DNA from: Aurelia coerulea
Lineage: Eukaryota; Cnidaria; Scyphozoa; Semaeostomeae; Ulmaridae
NCBI GenBank assembly: GCA_039566865.1
Contig: CM076945.1
Location: 4,019,501-4,083,500, forward strand
Length of the DNA stretch: 64,000 nucleotides
Direction: 5' to 3'
The position numbers and the translations under genes are program-made. A model generated the notes under the pieces. It made no database searches, was not told the DNA's origin, and saw nothing but the letters and a program-made list of their open reading frames with translations. Of this stretch, positions 45,791-57,200 are shown piece after piece; positions within the stretch are counted from its first letter, which is position 1; each line of letters opens with the position of its first letter.

Positions 45791-46349
45791 ACTTCGATTT
45801 GAAAAATTGTAGCTTTTTGAGAATTTACTCATAATTTAAAATGCACTTTCTTAATCTCAACGAAGGGAAGCATTTTCAAACCGAACTAAATGAAAATAAA
45901 ATGAGATAAACCTGTCTTAATAGATATGATATTGCATACTAAATAACTTTACTTTGAAATTTTGCTTTAATTTGTGACAAGTTCTTAATTTTCATTATTT
46001 TTTCAGTATGAGCAAGAGTGCAGCTGAAATTAGAATTCGTAAATATTTATATTTGCTATATTCGTAGTTGTGATCGTATTAGTTATATATTTATTTCGCA
46101 TGCACAATGAGACAGGTAGCCATACTTTTTTTCAATCATCTTTCGCAGCTGTACTTCTTTCATTTACTGCTGGTGAAAATTGTGTTTTTCTGCGATCGCT
46201 GGTCGCTTTGAAATGGCATGTCAAGACATGAATTGTTGAACACCGCAAGTGCTTGATTGACACAGATTTATGCTTTAGTTTAAATAATTTGTAGTTTGCA
46301 GTTTATAGTTTAAATAATTGTAAATTACCACAAGTGATTTGTGGTACAA

Positions 46350-46639
46350 AATTAGAAAATAGCCTTAAATAACGGACTTATCGTATTAAACCCATAAACG
46401 CAACAAAACTCGGTAGTCTGTAGAAAGAAGACTGTTAATTCCTGTAAAAGAACAACTACCAAAATATACCTGTAACTAGAGAGAAAACTGTTGAATCCTG
46501 CAAGAGAAAAACGAGTTAATCTTAAAATCTTTGTTGTTCTTTTACAGGAGTTAACAGTCTTCTTTCTACAAATTACGGTGTTTTGTTGCGTTTATGGGTT
46601 TAATACGATGAGTCCGTTATTTAAGGCTATTTTCTAATT
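46350..46639. mobile_element. Palindromic MITE abutting the Penelope-like element
   Basis: Ends AATTAGAAAATAGCCTTAAA and the exact inverse; arms of about 105 bases with few mismatches around an insert of about 75 bases that itself repeats part of the arm (AGAGAAAACTGTT). Confidence 0.85.
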
Positions 46640-46729
46640 GTAACTTGATGTAGAGAGGTTGGACGACAAAAAATACTATAAGCTATGTTTTAACACAGGG
46701 GCGCTTGCCCCCCCGCGCCCCCCCTCTCC

Positions 46730-46785
46730 GGCGTTCCTGCTGAGGCCTTTCGGACTTGTGTCCTCATCAGAGTATGATTTCGAAT
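46730..46785 (-). ncRNA. Hammerhead ribozyme-like motif (type I, minimal)
   Basis: The - strand reads CUGAUGA (46764-46770), stem II GGAC-ACAA-GUCC, then GAAA (46748-46751), the complete conserved core. After it, A-G-GC-C-U gives a two-base-pair stem III closed by a 2-nt loop, then C17 at 46742, and the following AGCAGGA can partly pair with AUCAUACU before the core (stem I). The predicted cut is between 46742 and 46741. It lies about 100 bases past the Penelope ORF, where such ribozymes are known in this element class. Cleavage is not shown. Confidence 0.75.
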
Positions 46786-46871
46786 GATTCTAAACTATCA
46801 ACGATGTGTATATAAGCTTTTACGAGGAAATTCTATACTTGAGAATTATGATGCACGAGGTAGATATTTAA

Positions 46872-49100
46872 TTAGGAGTTTAGAAGGGCGTGTCCTTCTT
46901 TGAATAGTTTTTCTTCATAATATAAAAGAGCAGACGAGTTATTTAGAGCAAAGAATACGAATATTTTGAAAAACGGCTCTTTTAGCTTGTTGTGTCTTAT
47001 TCCGCATTCGTGGACGTGTTTGGGAAAGCTACAAGTTGAAATGCCACTTCTGGATTCTGAAATATGATTATTCATGCGATTGCGTAAGGTCCGTGTCTGT
47101 CCAATGTAACTCATCTCGTTGTTGCACATGTTACATGAAAGGAAATAAACCACATTTTCACTCTGGCAAGTAATGCTGGATTTGATTTCCCAAGTGCTGT
47201 TATTTGCGGTCGTGAATGAGGTGACAGGCTGCAGATACTGTTTGCATAGCTTACATCTTTTGTTTGAACAGAGTGAAATTCCAGGGATTCGATGTAGTGG
47301 TCGTACGTGTTTGGTCTCAAACTTTGCTTTTGTGAGTGTCGATAATAAGTTTTTAGGTTGTTTCAATGCAACGACTGGTTTCGATTTTGCGAACACTGTT
47401 TTTAATTTCTTATCATTGGCATTTTTCAAAAGGTTCGATACGTTCTTCGATACATTGTTAAAACGAAATTGTGGGTAATAAGTTGTAACCAGAGGCACGA
47501 TATCTTTCGACGGGCATGGAGCAGGGCCTTGTAGTTTTGCATTATGGAAAGCTTTTCGTAGTACATGAAGTGGGTAATGACAGTCTAATAACCAATTTTC
47601 AAGCTCTTTAAGGCGAAACTCGACTCTTTTTGGGTCTGAGACGAACACGATAATTCTTTTCGCTAGATTGTAAGGAATGTTTTGTTTAATATGTACAGGA
47701 TGAGCGCTTTCAAAATTGAGATAGTCGTGTGGGTTTGTATCTTTGTAAAAAATATCGGTTTCAATATATTTGTTATTCTTGATAATGACTTCTATGTCGA
47801 GGAAGTTCAGAGACTTAGTGTTCTCTTCCGATTTTTGCTTACTTTTTTCCAGCGTGAAATTTATAGTTGGGTGTAGTTCATTCAATGCGGTCAGAAATAG
47901 ATCAATGCTTAAATGTTTTGGAAGTGCGATAAATCCATCATCCATATAGCGATAAAATTTGTCTTGTATCAAGGCACAGTCGTTTCGATCAAAGTATTTT
48001 GGTAAAATAATAGGAAAGAGTTTCGTTTCTTCTAAATATCCTACGGTTAGGCAAGCATACGGTGGAGCGAATTTTGTACCCATTGCGGTTCCAGCTGTCT
48101 GTTTGTAAAGGGTACCATCGAATAAAAAGTTATTGTTCTCTAAAATAAACTTGGCTGCGTTGACGATAAAGTCGCAACTTAACCTTTCTGGAATGAGGTC
48201 GTGTCTTTTGTTTATCCAATAAGTTAGAGCTTCAAGGCCGAGTTCGTGTGGAATGCTGGTATAGAGGCTTATGATATCGCAGGAATATAGCTCTACTTCT
48301 TGTTCAAATTCTTGTGGTAGTTTACGAAGGAAATGCCAATCATCTTTAATATAGGTTTTCAAGGTTGGAACTAAAGGTTTTAAAACTGTGTCTAGAAATT
48401 CGCTTAGTCTCTGGGTTGGTGCTACTGGACCCGCTATTATTGGTCGGCTTTTTAAATCATTGGGTGGATCAACTTCAACATATATTTTGTTTTCCTCCTT
48501 TATTATTCGAATTATTTCTTTACTTTTGTGAATTTTAGGAAGGGCGTAAAAGTTACTTGTTTTCCATTCGAAGTTAGAAATAAAATCGACTTCCTTTTTT
48601 GTTAGACAGTCTTCGTGATTACGTAAAAGTGTGTTCAAGCTTTTCATGACGTTTCTATCTTCATTTTTATCGACTTTGGTGTATGATTTGTGATTAAGAT
48701 GGTTTTCTAAAACGAGGCTGTCACATTAATAAGGCTTGTCCATAATTATGAAATTGCCACCTTTGTCTGCTTTTTTCATGATTATTTCTTCATTGGTAGC
48801 TAATTCGTGTAAGGCGGTTCTTTCTTCGGAGGTTAGGTTGTCTGGGCATGATCTAGTATCTGGTTGTAGCATTTCGATAAAGGTACAGATTTGGTGTAGC
48901 TCTTTGTTTTCTGTATAAATAGGCCGGTTAGATTTGTTTCTATGAAGGGAGGGGTCATTCCATTCCTTGTCCCAAAATACTTCTTTTATTTTTAGTTTTC
49001 TAGTGAAATCCTTTGTATTGGTACGAAAATTGTTACGAGGGGTTGATAGTGGTGTAAACTTTGGCCCTCTCGCTAATAAGGATATGTGGTTTGCAGCCAA
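46872..49100 (-). pseudogene. Penelope-like reverse transcriptase/GIY-YIG endonuclease, one in-frame stop
   Basis: The frame runs from at least 49100 (open back to about 49200, no ATG needed if fused to ORF1) to 46872, broken only by a TAA at 48726-48728; 27 codons later it is open from an ATG at 48647. RT motifs: YALPKIHKS, RPIIAGPVAPTQ, SCDIISLYTSIP, GTAMGTKFAPPYACL and YRYMDDGFIAL (catalytic YMDD). A Cys-rich linker (CSNKRCKLC) precedes the endonuclease VVYFLSC...MSYIGQT (GIY-YIG-like) with RTLRNRMNNH after it. The N-terminal part (LLARGPKFTPLSTP, KKADKGGNFIIMDKPY) matches the usual start of these proteins. Either a recent nonsense mutation or a young decaying copy. Confidence 0.9.
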
Positions 49101-49681
49101 TTTGAAGGAGGATAGGTTGATGATCTTAGTTGATACGGTCGGGGAGGGTGTGGCTGCTGGTTTCTTCGCCAGTTTTTTGAGGCATTTTGAGAGTGGTTTG
49201 TTGAAACAGGCGTGGTTGAAGCTGGCTTTGGACGGGCAGATGGTTCTTGGCTATTTTGATTTGGGTTGTGCTGATTTTTGTTGTGTGTTGATGCATTTGG
49301 CTTGCTGTAGATGGTGGTTTTTTGGTTTGATGTTTCTTGTTCTTTTGGCCTTGATTGTTGCTCCTTATCTTTCTTATGTGCTGCTCTTGTGCTTTGAATT
49401 CTTTGGTCCCATTTGGAGTGAATAGCTTCCTCATTTTGCTTAACTCTCTGTGACCAGAACGTTTTCAGCTCTTCGACTTCTTCCTCAGTGCTTGCATTTG
49501 ATGTAATAAATGAGATTACATTCTCGTCATCGCCGTTAATTTTCTCTTCAGACAGCGCTACTCTTACATTTAAAACATCTATCTCTGCTCGGACTTTATG
49601 CATTGCCAGATTGTCGTAGATCTCCTTTTCTTTTTCGTTGGCTGGGGTGGTTTTCTCATTTTCTCGGAACTTACGAGGCAT
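49073..49681 (-). CDS. Penelope-like element ORF1, coiled-coil and low-complexity protein
   Basis: About 202 residues from ATG 49681, starting MPRKFRENEKTT. The frame stays open upstream to 49879 but that part reads as non-coding. Residues about 20-110 are charged and helical (EEEVEELKTFWSQRVKQNEE), a likely coiled coil; the rest is rich in Asn, Gln, Pro, Thr and Lys. The end overlaps the reverse transcriptase frame in a different phase by at least 28 and probably over 100 bases, where that frame encodes a basic stretch (KKLAKKPAATPSP). It may join the RT by frameshifting or be a separate protein. Confidence 0.65.
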   Translation of the reverse strand: MPRKFRENEKTTPANEKEKEIYDNLAMHKVRAEIDVLNVRVALSEEKINGDDENVISFITSNASTEEEVEELKTFWSQRVKQNEEAIHSKWDQRIQSTRAAHKKDKEQQSRPKEQETSNQKTTIYSKPNASTHNKNQHNPNQNSQEPSARPKPASTTPVSTNHSQNASKNWRRNQQPHPPRPYQLRSSTYPPSNWLQTTYPY

Positions 49682-49880
49682 ATAGGCTGGTTCTTCTGAT
49701 AGACATTCTGAAAAGAGCTGAGCTAGTTGTAAGTAAATAAAGTAAGTAAATACTGCTGCTACGAAGGAGGTAGTGAAAGAGATCGTACGAAAGAAGCAAA
49801 TTCTCTCCTCTCCTCCTTCCTGTTCAATCCTTTGAAACCTCCTCCACATAACGATATAAATTATCCTCCGCAAAAGCATA

Positions 49881-50005
49881 CCAGCTCACCAATGAACACT
49901 TAAAGCCAAATAATTAAAGTTTCTTTGAAGCCAGTAAAGCATGCGAAAGATTAATTAACCAATCATAAAATGATTTTTAAAGATTTGATTCGTGCCCAAT
50001 AAAAC
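49881..50005. repeat. Family A fragment
   Basis: TTTCTTTGAAGCCA and TTTTTAAAGATTTGATTCGTG match the right part of family A. The stretch 50005-50640 holds no feature I can support. Confidence 0.5.
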
Positions 50006-50654
50006 TGTAGCCGGATTTTTTCTTCAGCACAAACGTTTACTGCACTGCATGCGGCAAAATGTTCTGTCTCTCAGCTGTTTTTTCGATTAAATTTCATTTT
50101 GAATTAATGTCTTGTTATTTGTATGTGTTAGATAATGATAAGGCCTTATTTTACTCAGTGGTTAGAGCTATATCTGTATCTGGAGCACAATGTCCTTAAA
50201 GAGAATTACACCAATCAGAAATCTGCGGCCTCTTTAGAATTCACGTGGTGATAGCAAAACCACACTTGTGCGTCTCGAAAAATCTCAGGCTTTTTGTTGA
50301 CCCAGCCACTTATCGAACAATGTGTTCTACTTTCAAATCAGCAGGCTGGGAGGAGACGTTTCAAGGCCATGATGCGAGTGATTTAAGATGTTTTTGTGCA
50401 AATTGCTCGTGGTTTGAGATTGTTTGCTGCAGATCAATGCTGTCGTCTTTGTTGTGCAATATATGAGCTCTATCAGGTAATACTTTATTGGGCTCCGTCG
50501 CCAAACTATGTTCTCTCTTCGTTATTTTTGCTTTCAAATTGTGATCAGATCAAGTCAATCATGATCAGAATCAGTGTAGCTTTCAGTAGATATGATCGCG
50601 TTGATAGGCTCTAAGATTTTTTACACCACAAAACTTAAAGGGTCTGTTTCATCC

Positions 50655-50765
50655 ATCATTCCTTGCACGTGCCGTCTCTTGGTTTTCCTTTGTTGTCGTT
50701 ATTTTCATGGGCCATGAAAATGGCTGCAACAAAGGCCAACCAAGAGATGGCACGGGCAAGGCTTA
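50655..50765. mobile_element. Small palindromic MITE
   Basis: CCTTGCACGTGCCGTCTCTT is inverted as AAGAGATGGCACGGGCAAGG, with inner CTTTGTTG/CAACAAAG arms and a palindromic centre TTTTCATGGGCCATGAAAA. Confidence 0.8.
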
Positions 50766-51171
50766 GACAAAAGTGTTGAGACACTTTGCTTTCATGAAGA
50801 AATTGCGAGTTAAGGACCCCCTCCCCCAATACAATGTTGAAATATTATGGAAATTTAGCCTATCCCCATTATTTGTTACTTTGAACTTTTGATCAGATGA
50901 AGATAATCTATGATTTTAAATTGTGTCTCCCTTTTGTTGACAATTAAATCTTTGATCATGGAAATTCACGCAAAATCTTTTAAAACTACGCAATGCGTGC
51001 ATTATAATAATTGCTTTACAGAGCGTGTAAGCTTCTGTTCTTTCATCGCTGCGTTCTCTGTTCAAATCGTTTTTAATCCTTCGATCCTTTTATTTCTATA
51101 TTCCAACCAAGACCTCATCTGGTTCCATATTCAAAGTTGTGTCAATGGCCTGAGATTATAAATCCGTGAAA

Positions 51172-51244
51172 ATGAATGGAAGACAAGAAGTTCTGTTGCT
51201 GGCTGTTATTATTTTCTTGATTCCTTCAAGCTGCACTCAGAAAG
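51172..51244 (+). CDS. Membrane-protein gene exon 1 (signal peptide)
   Basis: MNGRQEVLLLAVIIFLIPSS, then CTQK. Donor GTGAGT, phase 1 out. The ATG is the only one in frame close to the donor. Confidence 0.75.
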
Positions 51245-54200
51245 GTGAGTTTGAATATTATAGTCCAACAGCTGAGCTTTCTATTTTACTGATTATGGTT
51301 TTCGCTGTTTATCCGGTTGATATACTCCACGGATGCAAATTCGAAGGCCGAATGTTTTGAGCAAGGATAAGAATTTCCTAGCCTATGATTTCAATCATGA
51401 TTAGTTATTTTCTGTTCGCCACCCAATATTATTCTTTCAAAGACATTTTATTCTCGTTTGGGTGCTTGAAGTCTGCAGAATCAACCATAAAAGTTTATTT
51501 TTCGAAGTTTATAATGGTTTCGATCTCCCAAAGGTAAAGGAAATTTTAAACAAGGATGGGCTATAAGCTCCCTAGAGAAAGGAGAAATGATTTAACCGAA
51601 TTTACTGCCAATCTTAACTTCAGACGAAGTGTTTGATCCTTAAACATCTTGAAAATTGCTGCAGTTCTTACTTGCTATCCGAAAATATTGCAGTTTTATT
51701 TAGGATATCAAATCAACTATATGCCTTCCGCTGCTTGGTCAAAATTTCGCTATTCTATCCTTAAAAGTGTGCCATTCTTAAATCATTTCACGCAATAGAC
51801 ATTGTACTCGCCCCTTCTTCTTGGGGCATGTTCAGATAGATAAAATCACGAATATTAACGTTATGCAAACATTGGTGCTTTATTATTCACGATAACACTG
51901 TTTGACGAACGTCGAGGATCATTTTTACGCCGTGTGAATGGAAAAAGTCAACCATAGGAAAGCAACTTATATGTTATTTCTTGGTTACGCTTGTAAATAA
52001 TCATGTGAAAACTGCAAAGTTTTCGTAAATTAGCTGCTTACTCAGAAGGATGCTGACTTAAAAACAGTTGAAAACTGTTCTGCCAAACTGTTCAGCAAAC
52101 GCATGAATTATTTAGAAAGACTGGGCTTTCTGGAAAAAATAAGTTCTAGATTTGAATATGTGTTGAATGAGTGAATGAATATTATATGCACTGAAAAGCC
52201 GAGAATTATAAGTTTACTGGAAAATTGGCCACAGCATAATCTGCTAAGGATTTCTGCAACGCGTTTTCTACAGAACTGTATTGAATGAAAGAGACTACAT
52301 ATGTAATTTTCTGAGACGCATGGGACTGCAGTGGTTGAAAATCGGTCATATTGTAATCTCATTTCTGAAAATTGAACACACAAAATGTGATTGTCTTGGG
52401 ATTTTAGATAACACGATGATGATGATGATACGTATATTTACAGGCAAATGTAACAAGAGCAAATTTAGTAAACAACGAGTTCCAGATTTCCTAAAAGACA
52501 AAACGATTTGCCTTCCTTAAGAATGGATTTCACACCTCTGCATGAATTCAATCAAATCAAACTAATTAAAGTAAACAGAAACAGAGAGTACAAAACATTT
52601 TGGTTTTGGCAGCGCAGAAGGTGTTAATTTGAATTCTGAGTTGCAGCTTGTTGCTGTAAATTGAAGCTGCTAAAAGGGGAATCAAATCAAATCAACTTTG
52701 ATTGACCACAGATAATCTCTACAGCGAATTGTCGATCAACCTGTCGAAAAATGGAACATTAGCCTTGCCATCTTGCTCATTTCCTTCCCCAACCAGGGAC
52801 GTAGGAAGCATCTCCAACTTGAGGGGGCACGACACTTCAAGGGCACTTTTTTCATTAAGCTTAAGGGGCACTTCCTGGAAATTAAAAGGGCACTTCTTTG
52901 TTTAATGCAAAATCTTGGAGGGGCACATGCCCCCAGTGCCCCCCGGTTCCTACGTCTCTGCCCCCAACAGTTTTCGAACTAAGATTCTTTGGGAGACTGT
53001 GAAATTAGGAGAAAGACCACGAGAGAAAACATACAAGTTAAATACTTTGTGCCCCTAGATATTTATTGTTTACAGTAGCTAGCACAGATTCTTGTTGCCC
53101 CTTTCAAAAATTAGCAAACTCTTCGTTCTCGGCAGAAGTTGATGAATTATTAGAATTATTATTACAAGAATTATTATAAGTATTTGTTTTTATTATTATT
53201 TAAATTATTAGAAGATTTATTGTTTACAGTTAGCTAACATAGATTCTTGTTGCCCTTTTTAAAAATTAGCAAACTCTTCGTTCTCGACAGAAGTTTCCTG
53301 GTTGTGAGAAGGCCTTTACTTATTTGAAATCTGTTAGAAAAACATGGATGCTTCAAGCAAAGGAAATCCATAAACGATTAATATCGTAAAATTAGATTTG
53401 AATAATCCTTTAAGACTTCTTACCTGTGTGAGACTATTTGACCTGCAAAACTCCATTCTTGCTTCCTATGAAGTATTACAATGCAACTGCCACTAAGACT
53501 TTATAAAGAGCTCTACAACTTTATAAAGGGCATCAGAAGTGGATTTTTGGACAATGAAGGAGAGTTGGATATGAGACGAATAACAAGTATAGTAATTTGG
53601 AAAGAACCTTTTCTTTCAGCAAGTCCATCATATGTTTAGATGTATATATGTTCCTAACATATGATGATCCCATGTTGTATGTGATCCCATTGTCTGAGGC
53701 ATAGACTAGATCACTGATTATAATTACGTAGCAATCACAAAACAATAAAATAATCTTAGTAAAATCATCAGGAAATAATCAGGAAATGATGGCAAAATGA
53801 TCATGGAATAATAGCAAAGTAATCAGGAATGATTATGAAATAATTACAAAGAAATCATGAAGTGATTACAACAATGATAAAAATTAATCATAAAATAGTC
53901 AAAATGATCACAATTATCATAAGATAATCAAATAATCATGACACAATCACAAACCAATCACAGAATGATTAAGAAACAAGCAATCAATGATCATACAATT
54001 TTCAAATAAAGAATAATCTCTTGCGATTCATAATTTCGTGCGCTTTTTCTGAATGACTTTCGCGCCTTTCGCGTTGCCAGCTCTTGTTTCAGATTTACTG
54101 GTTAATTCAAAAGAATTGGGCGTTTGAGTAAATGTGGCAAGATCAGATCATTCATTTTTTCGTTTTATAATAAGCGCAATACCATAATACATCATTGGTT

Positions 54201-57200
54201 TATAAGAAACTAGTACTACGATGACCAAAAATTTAAGAAACTCTAGTACTACGCTGAAGAACAGTTAAGAAACTCTAAAACTTTATTTCTGTATGTCTCT
54301 CTTATTCTATGTCTCTCTAACAAAGGTACATTCGTCTTTTCTTGACTTTTATCTTCAAAATTGATAAATTTTTGCCTTGATGTGCATGGCTTCTTTTTGA
54401 TGACAATGTCAATGCAAAATGGAAGCCCTTTCTCGAGAAGAAGGCTCAACTTCGAACAATACCACAATTTTAGGCCCACAAAAATAAGAAACTTATTAAG
54501 AAACTTTTACTACTAAAGCACCGAATTTTCATGCGAAATTAAGAAACTTTTAGTACTAAGTGCTGATCCAAGTTTCTTATAAAAAAACGTGTACTTGGTT
54601 TTCGTATGTTTTCAAATGCAGACATTTTCTGGTTTTTGTTCTCAATTCTGCTGCTTGTTGCAAAAACTGCGAAATTTTTCTGCTTACTGATATCTTGGGA
54701 TGATAATATGTTGATGAATGTGTGCTCTAGTTTGAGTTCAATTTCATTATTTTTGCAATTAAACTTAGGGAGTTCCAGTGCTCAATGGTTTGACGCCGAG
54801 TTGTGTTCGATTTCCACAGCTTTGTGCTTCTGCGGAGGATAAATCTATATACTGCTACGAAGGAGGTAGCGACATCCAAGAATTTAGTAGACTGATTACA
54901 ACTTGTTGTTGCAATAACTGGGACTATTTCGTGAGTCTAAGAGTTCAGATTGAAATTAACACGATAACTCTACTTTGTGATTTCCCAAACAATACTCCTT
55001 TGTCTGACAATACTTGGATTTAGTTACTGTAATAACATTTCTGTTCAATCTGAAAAATAATCTGAGCCTTTTAGTTTCATTTGAGGCCGCAAATTTTCCG
55101 ATCAGGAAGAGATAAACAAATGTAGAACTATATCTTTCTAATCTGTTAATCAATTTAAAGTCTAGCTCTAGCAACGAACCAGTCAACTGAAACTCGATTG
55201 AAATGTAGTAAACTCATAGAGGCAACCAAATATCGAACAGCATTCCAAATGAAATTAGAATGGCTAACGAACGGTTCAGGAATACATGGTGCCCCAAAAT
55301 TTTGCCACCATCCCCGTAAAAATCCGTTGAAAAATGATGGAGCTATGACCTTCAGAAGACCAAATTTGCCTGATGACTGAAAGCAGTGATGAATTTATCT
55401 TTATTCCTGATGAAGAAACAAGGAAGGGTAAATTGCCCGATTTTTGTAGTTTATTTGTAGACAATGTAACAGTGACTTCTTATAGGAATATCGGCATGTC
55501 AACGATCGATGCTTCTATATGGGCCTATAATAGATTTCATAACTGCAGTCTGGAAGACCTTGACAAAATTACACCAATTTAAGGGTTGTTCAACTTTCAA
55601 AACAATGTCAGATTAGCACTTATTCTTGGCTTTCTATTGGTGCCAAATTCCTTGAAGTGAAACGTAGGAGACTGGCGCGATTAAACGCCACGTGACATCT
55701 AATTCAAGACAGACTTTAGTACATTGTACCATGGTTTATAATCTTTGACCTACCAAAACCATAACCATAAAATATTTGAAACTGAGGCAGGGGTGTCTGA
55801 GGTGTGCAAGGCTAGAGCTTTGAAAACTCAGATTTGGCAGACCTTTGATTTTTTATCTTTTAATTTGAAGAATCTGCTTCAAAATTTAATTCAATCATAG
55901 CGCGAACATCTGCTTGTGGCGTTAAACCTCGATCAAAGTCATTAATATGAGATTTTTCTGCTTTGATCTTATAATCTTCTGAAAAGACGCCTGATTATTT
56001 CTTCCATTTTGATATCAAAGATCGGGCCTGATTTGTGGTTTTTCCATAAGAACGATTTTATGGAGGCAAATGACGGAGGATGATCGTTTAGGCGGGACGC
56101 AGGCTACGTGCGACTGCCTTTGATTAAGGATTACAGAACGACACATTTCATGTCCGCAAAGACCAAGGGGTAACTTGTTCCCATTGACAAAGAATGTTCT
56201 TTCTCCGCGAAATGGGGGCAAAATCTAAAAATGAGTACTTTGCAGATCTTAATAATGTCAGAGATATAGTCAACCTCGTCCCCATGCCCCAAAAGGAGTC
56301 TACCACACCGCACGTACTGGCCCTCAGAACTAGGTTGAGATATAGCCAGACGGGGAGAGCGCTGGAAGAACCTATTCTTACTACAGTTTACATACTTAAA
56401 GGGAATAGATATAGCTATATCGACAAGCTGCTATAAGTAGGCTGAAGAAACGCCGAAAAACCCATTGTTTCCTTTGCCACACAATGAAACAGCAGGCGTC
56501 AAAGTTGTTGAATACAATAGATTACATTTTTAACTTGGCCCGGGCCAGCTTTTAACTATGTCGATCCCCTTCAAGGTATCTTGTGTAAGATCATTTTAAC
56601 TATATGCTCTTTAAATGTATGAAATTCGTTTCAGGCCTTGCTCCTGTTTGTTTTGCTTTTTATTGAGTTTTTAACAACGATTTACCTTTTTCAGCAGACA
56701 GCCAGACAAGCAAAAACAAACAGCTGGGTGACGCTAAGAACACTGATAATGAATCGGTCACCGATGGCAAGAAAACGGAGACAGGAAATTCTCAAGATGC
56801 TGGAAGAAATGATGCTGGAGCCTTGGATGTTTATAGAGTGGTTCCAGCATTTGCAACAGTATTTATTTTCATCGGTGGCAGTATCATCATCTTTGTTTTC
56901 GAAAAACGGAAAGAGGACAAGAAAAAGATTGAAGAGTAAGTTGTCTTCATCTTCACAATTTTTGGTGATCTTTCGAGCAAGGGTGAATTATGAAACACAA
57001 AGGATCGCCTCGTTTAGATAACACGAGTTTATGTCCAGTGTTTGTTCAATAGATAGACCCTTTACTTGCCAGAAAAGAGGCTTGGATCGAGCGTCCAAAT
57101 CTGGTAGATTTTGCCAATGAAAACAAAAGCATGACCACCGTTCTCAGTAGAGGCATTGCTAGCTGTTACATGAAGTTCCTTCGGATCTCGAAACATTTTT

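Larger units (their letters stand above)
46650..49880 (-). mobile_element. Penelope-like retroelement (GIY-YIG type)
   Basis: From 5' to 3' on the - strand: ORF1 (49073-49681), the overlapping reverse transcriptase/endonuclease frame (46872 to about 49200) and a 3' flank with a hammerhead-like motif. RT joined to a C-terminal GIY-YIG nuclease defines Penelope-like elements. The boundaries are approximate because I could not find the terminal repeats. Confidence 0.88.
51370..54200. other. Large first intron of the membrane-protein gene, left part
   Basis: No coding sequence is supported. It holds an hAT-like MITE (52794-52960), an 80-base direct repeat (53061-53297) and a degenerate AATCAT-type array (53750-53990). 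Confidence 0.5.

Noticed and set aside
46600..46620. GATGAGTCCG in the hairpin MITE as a second hammerhead core
   Set aside because: It reads ACGATGAG rather than CUGAUGAG and no GAAA follows a stem II.
49681..49879. N-terminal extension of the Penelope ORF1 with a hydrophobic stretch
   Set aside because: It overlaps sequence shared with other repeats (GCTACGAAGGAGGTAG), and the ATG at 49681 starts a more typical charged protein.
54768..55023. Cys-rich open frame that could be an extra exon of the membrane-protein gene
   Set aside because: Exon 1 joins exon 2 in phase without it, and part of the sequence recurs as a repeat at 61040.
55198..55582. Two open frames of 60-69 codons
   Set aside because: No splice sites in a fitting phase, no recognisable motif, and a length expected by chance.
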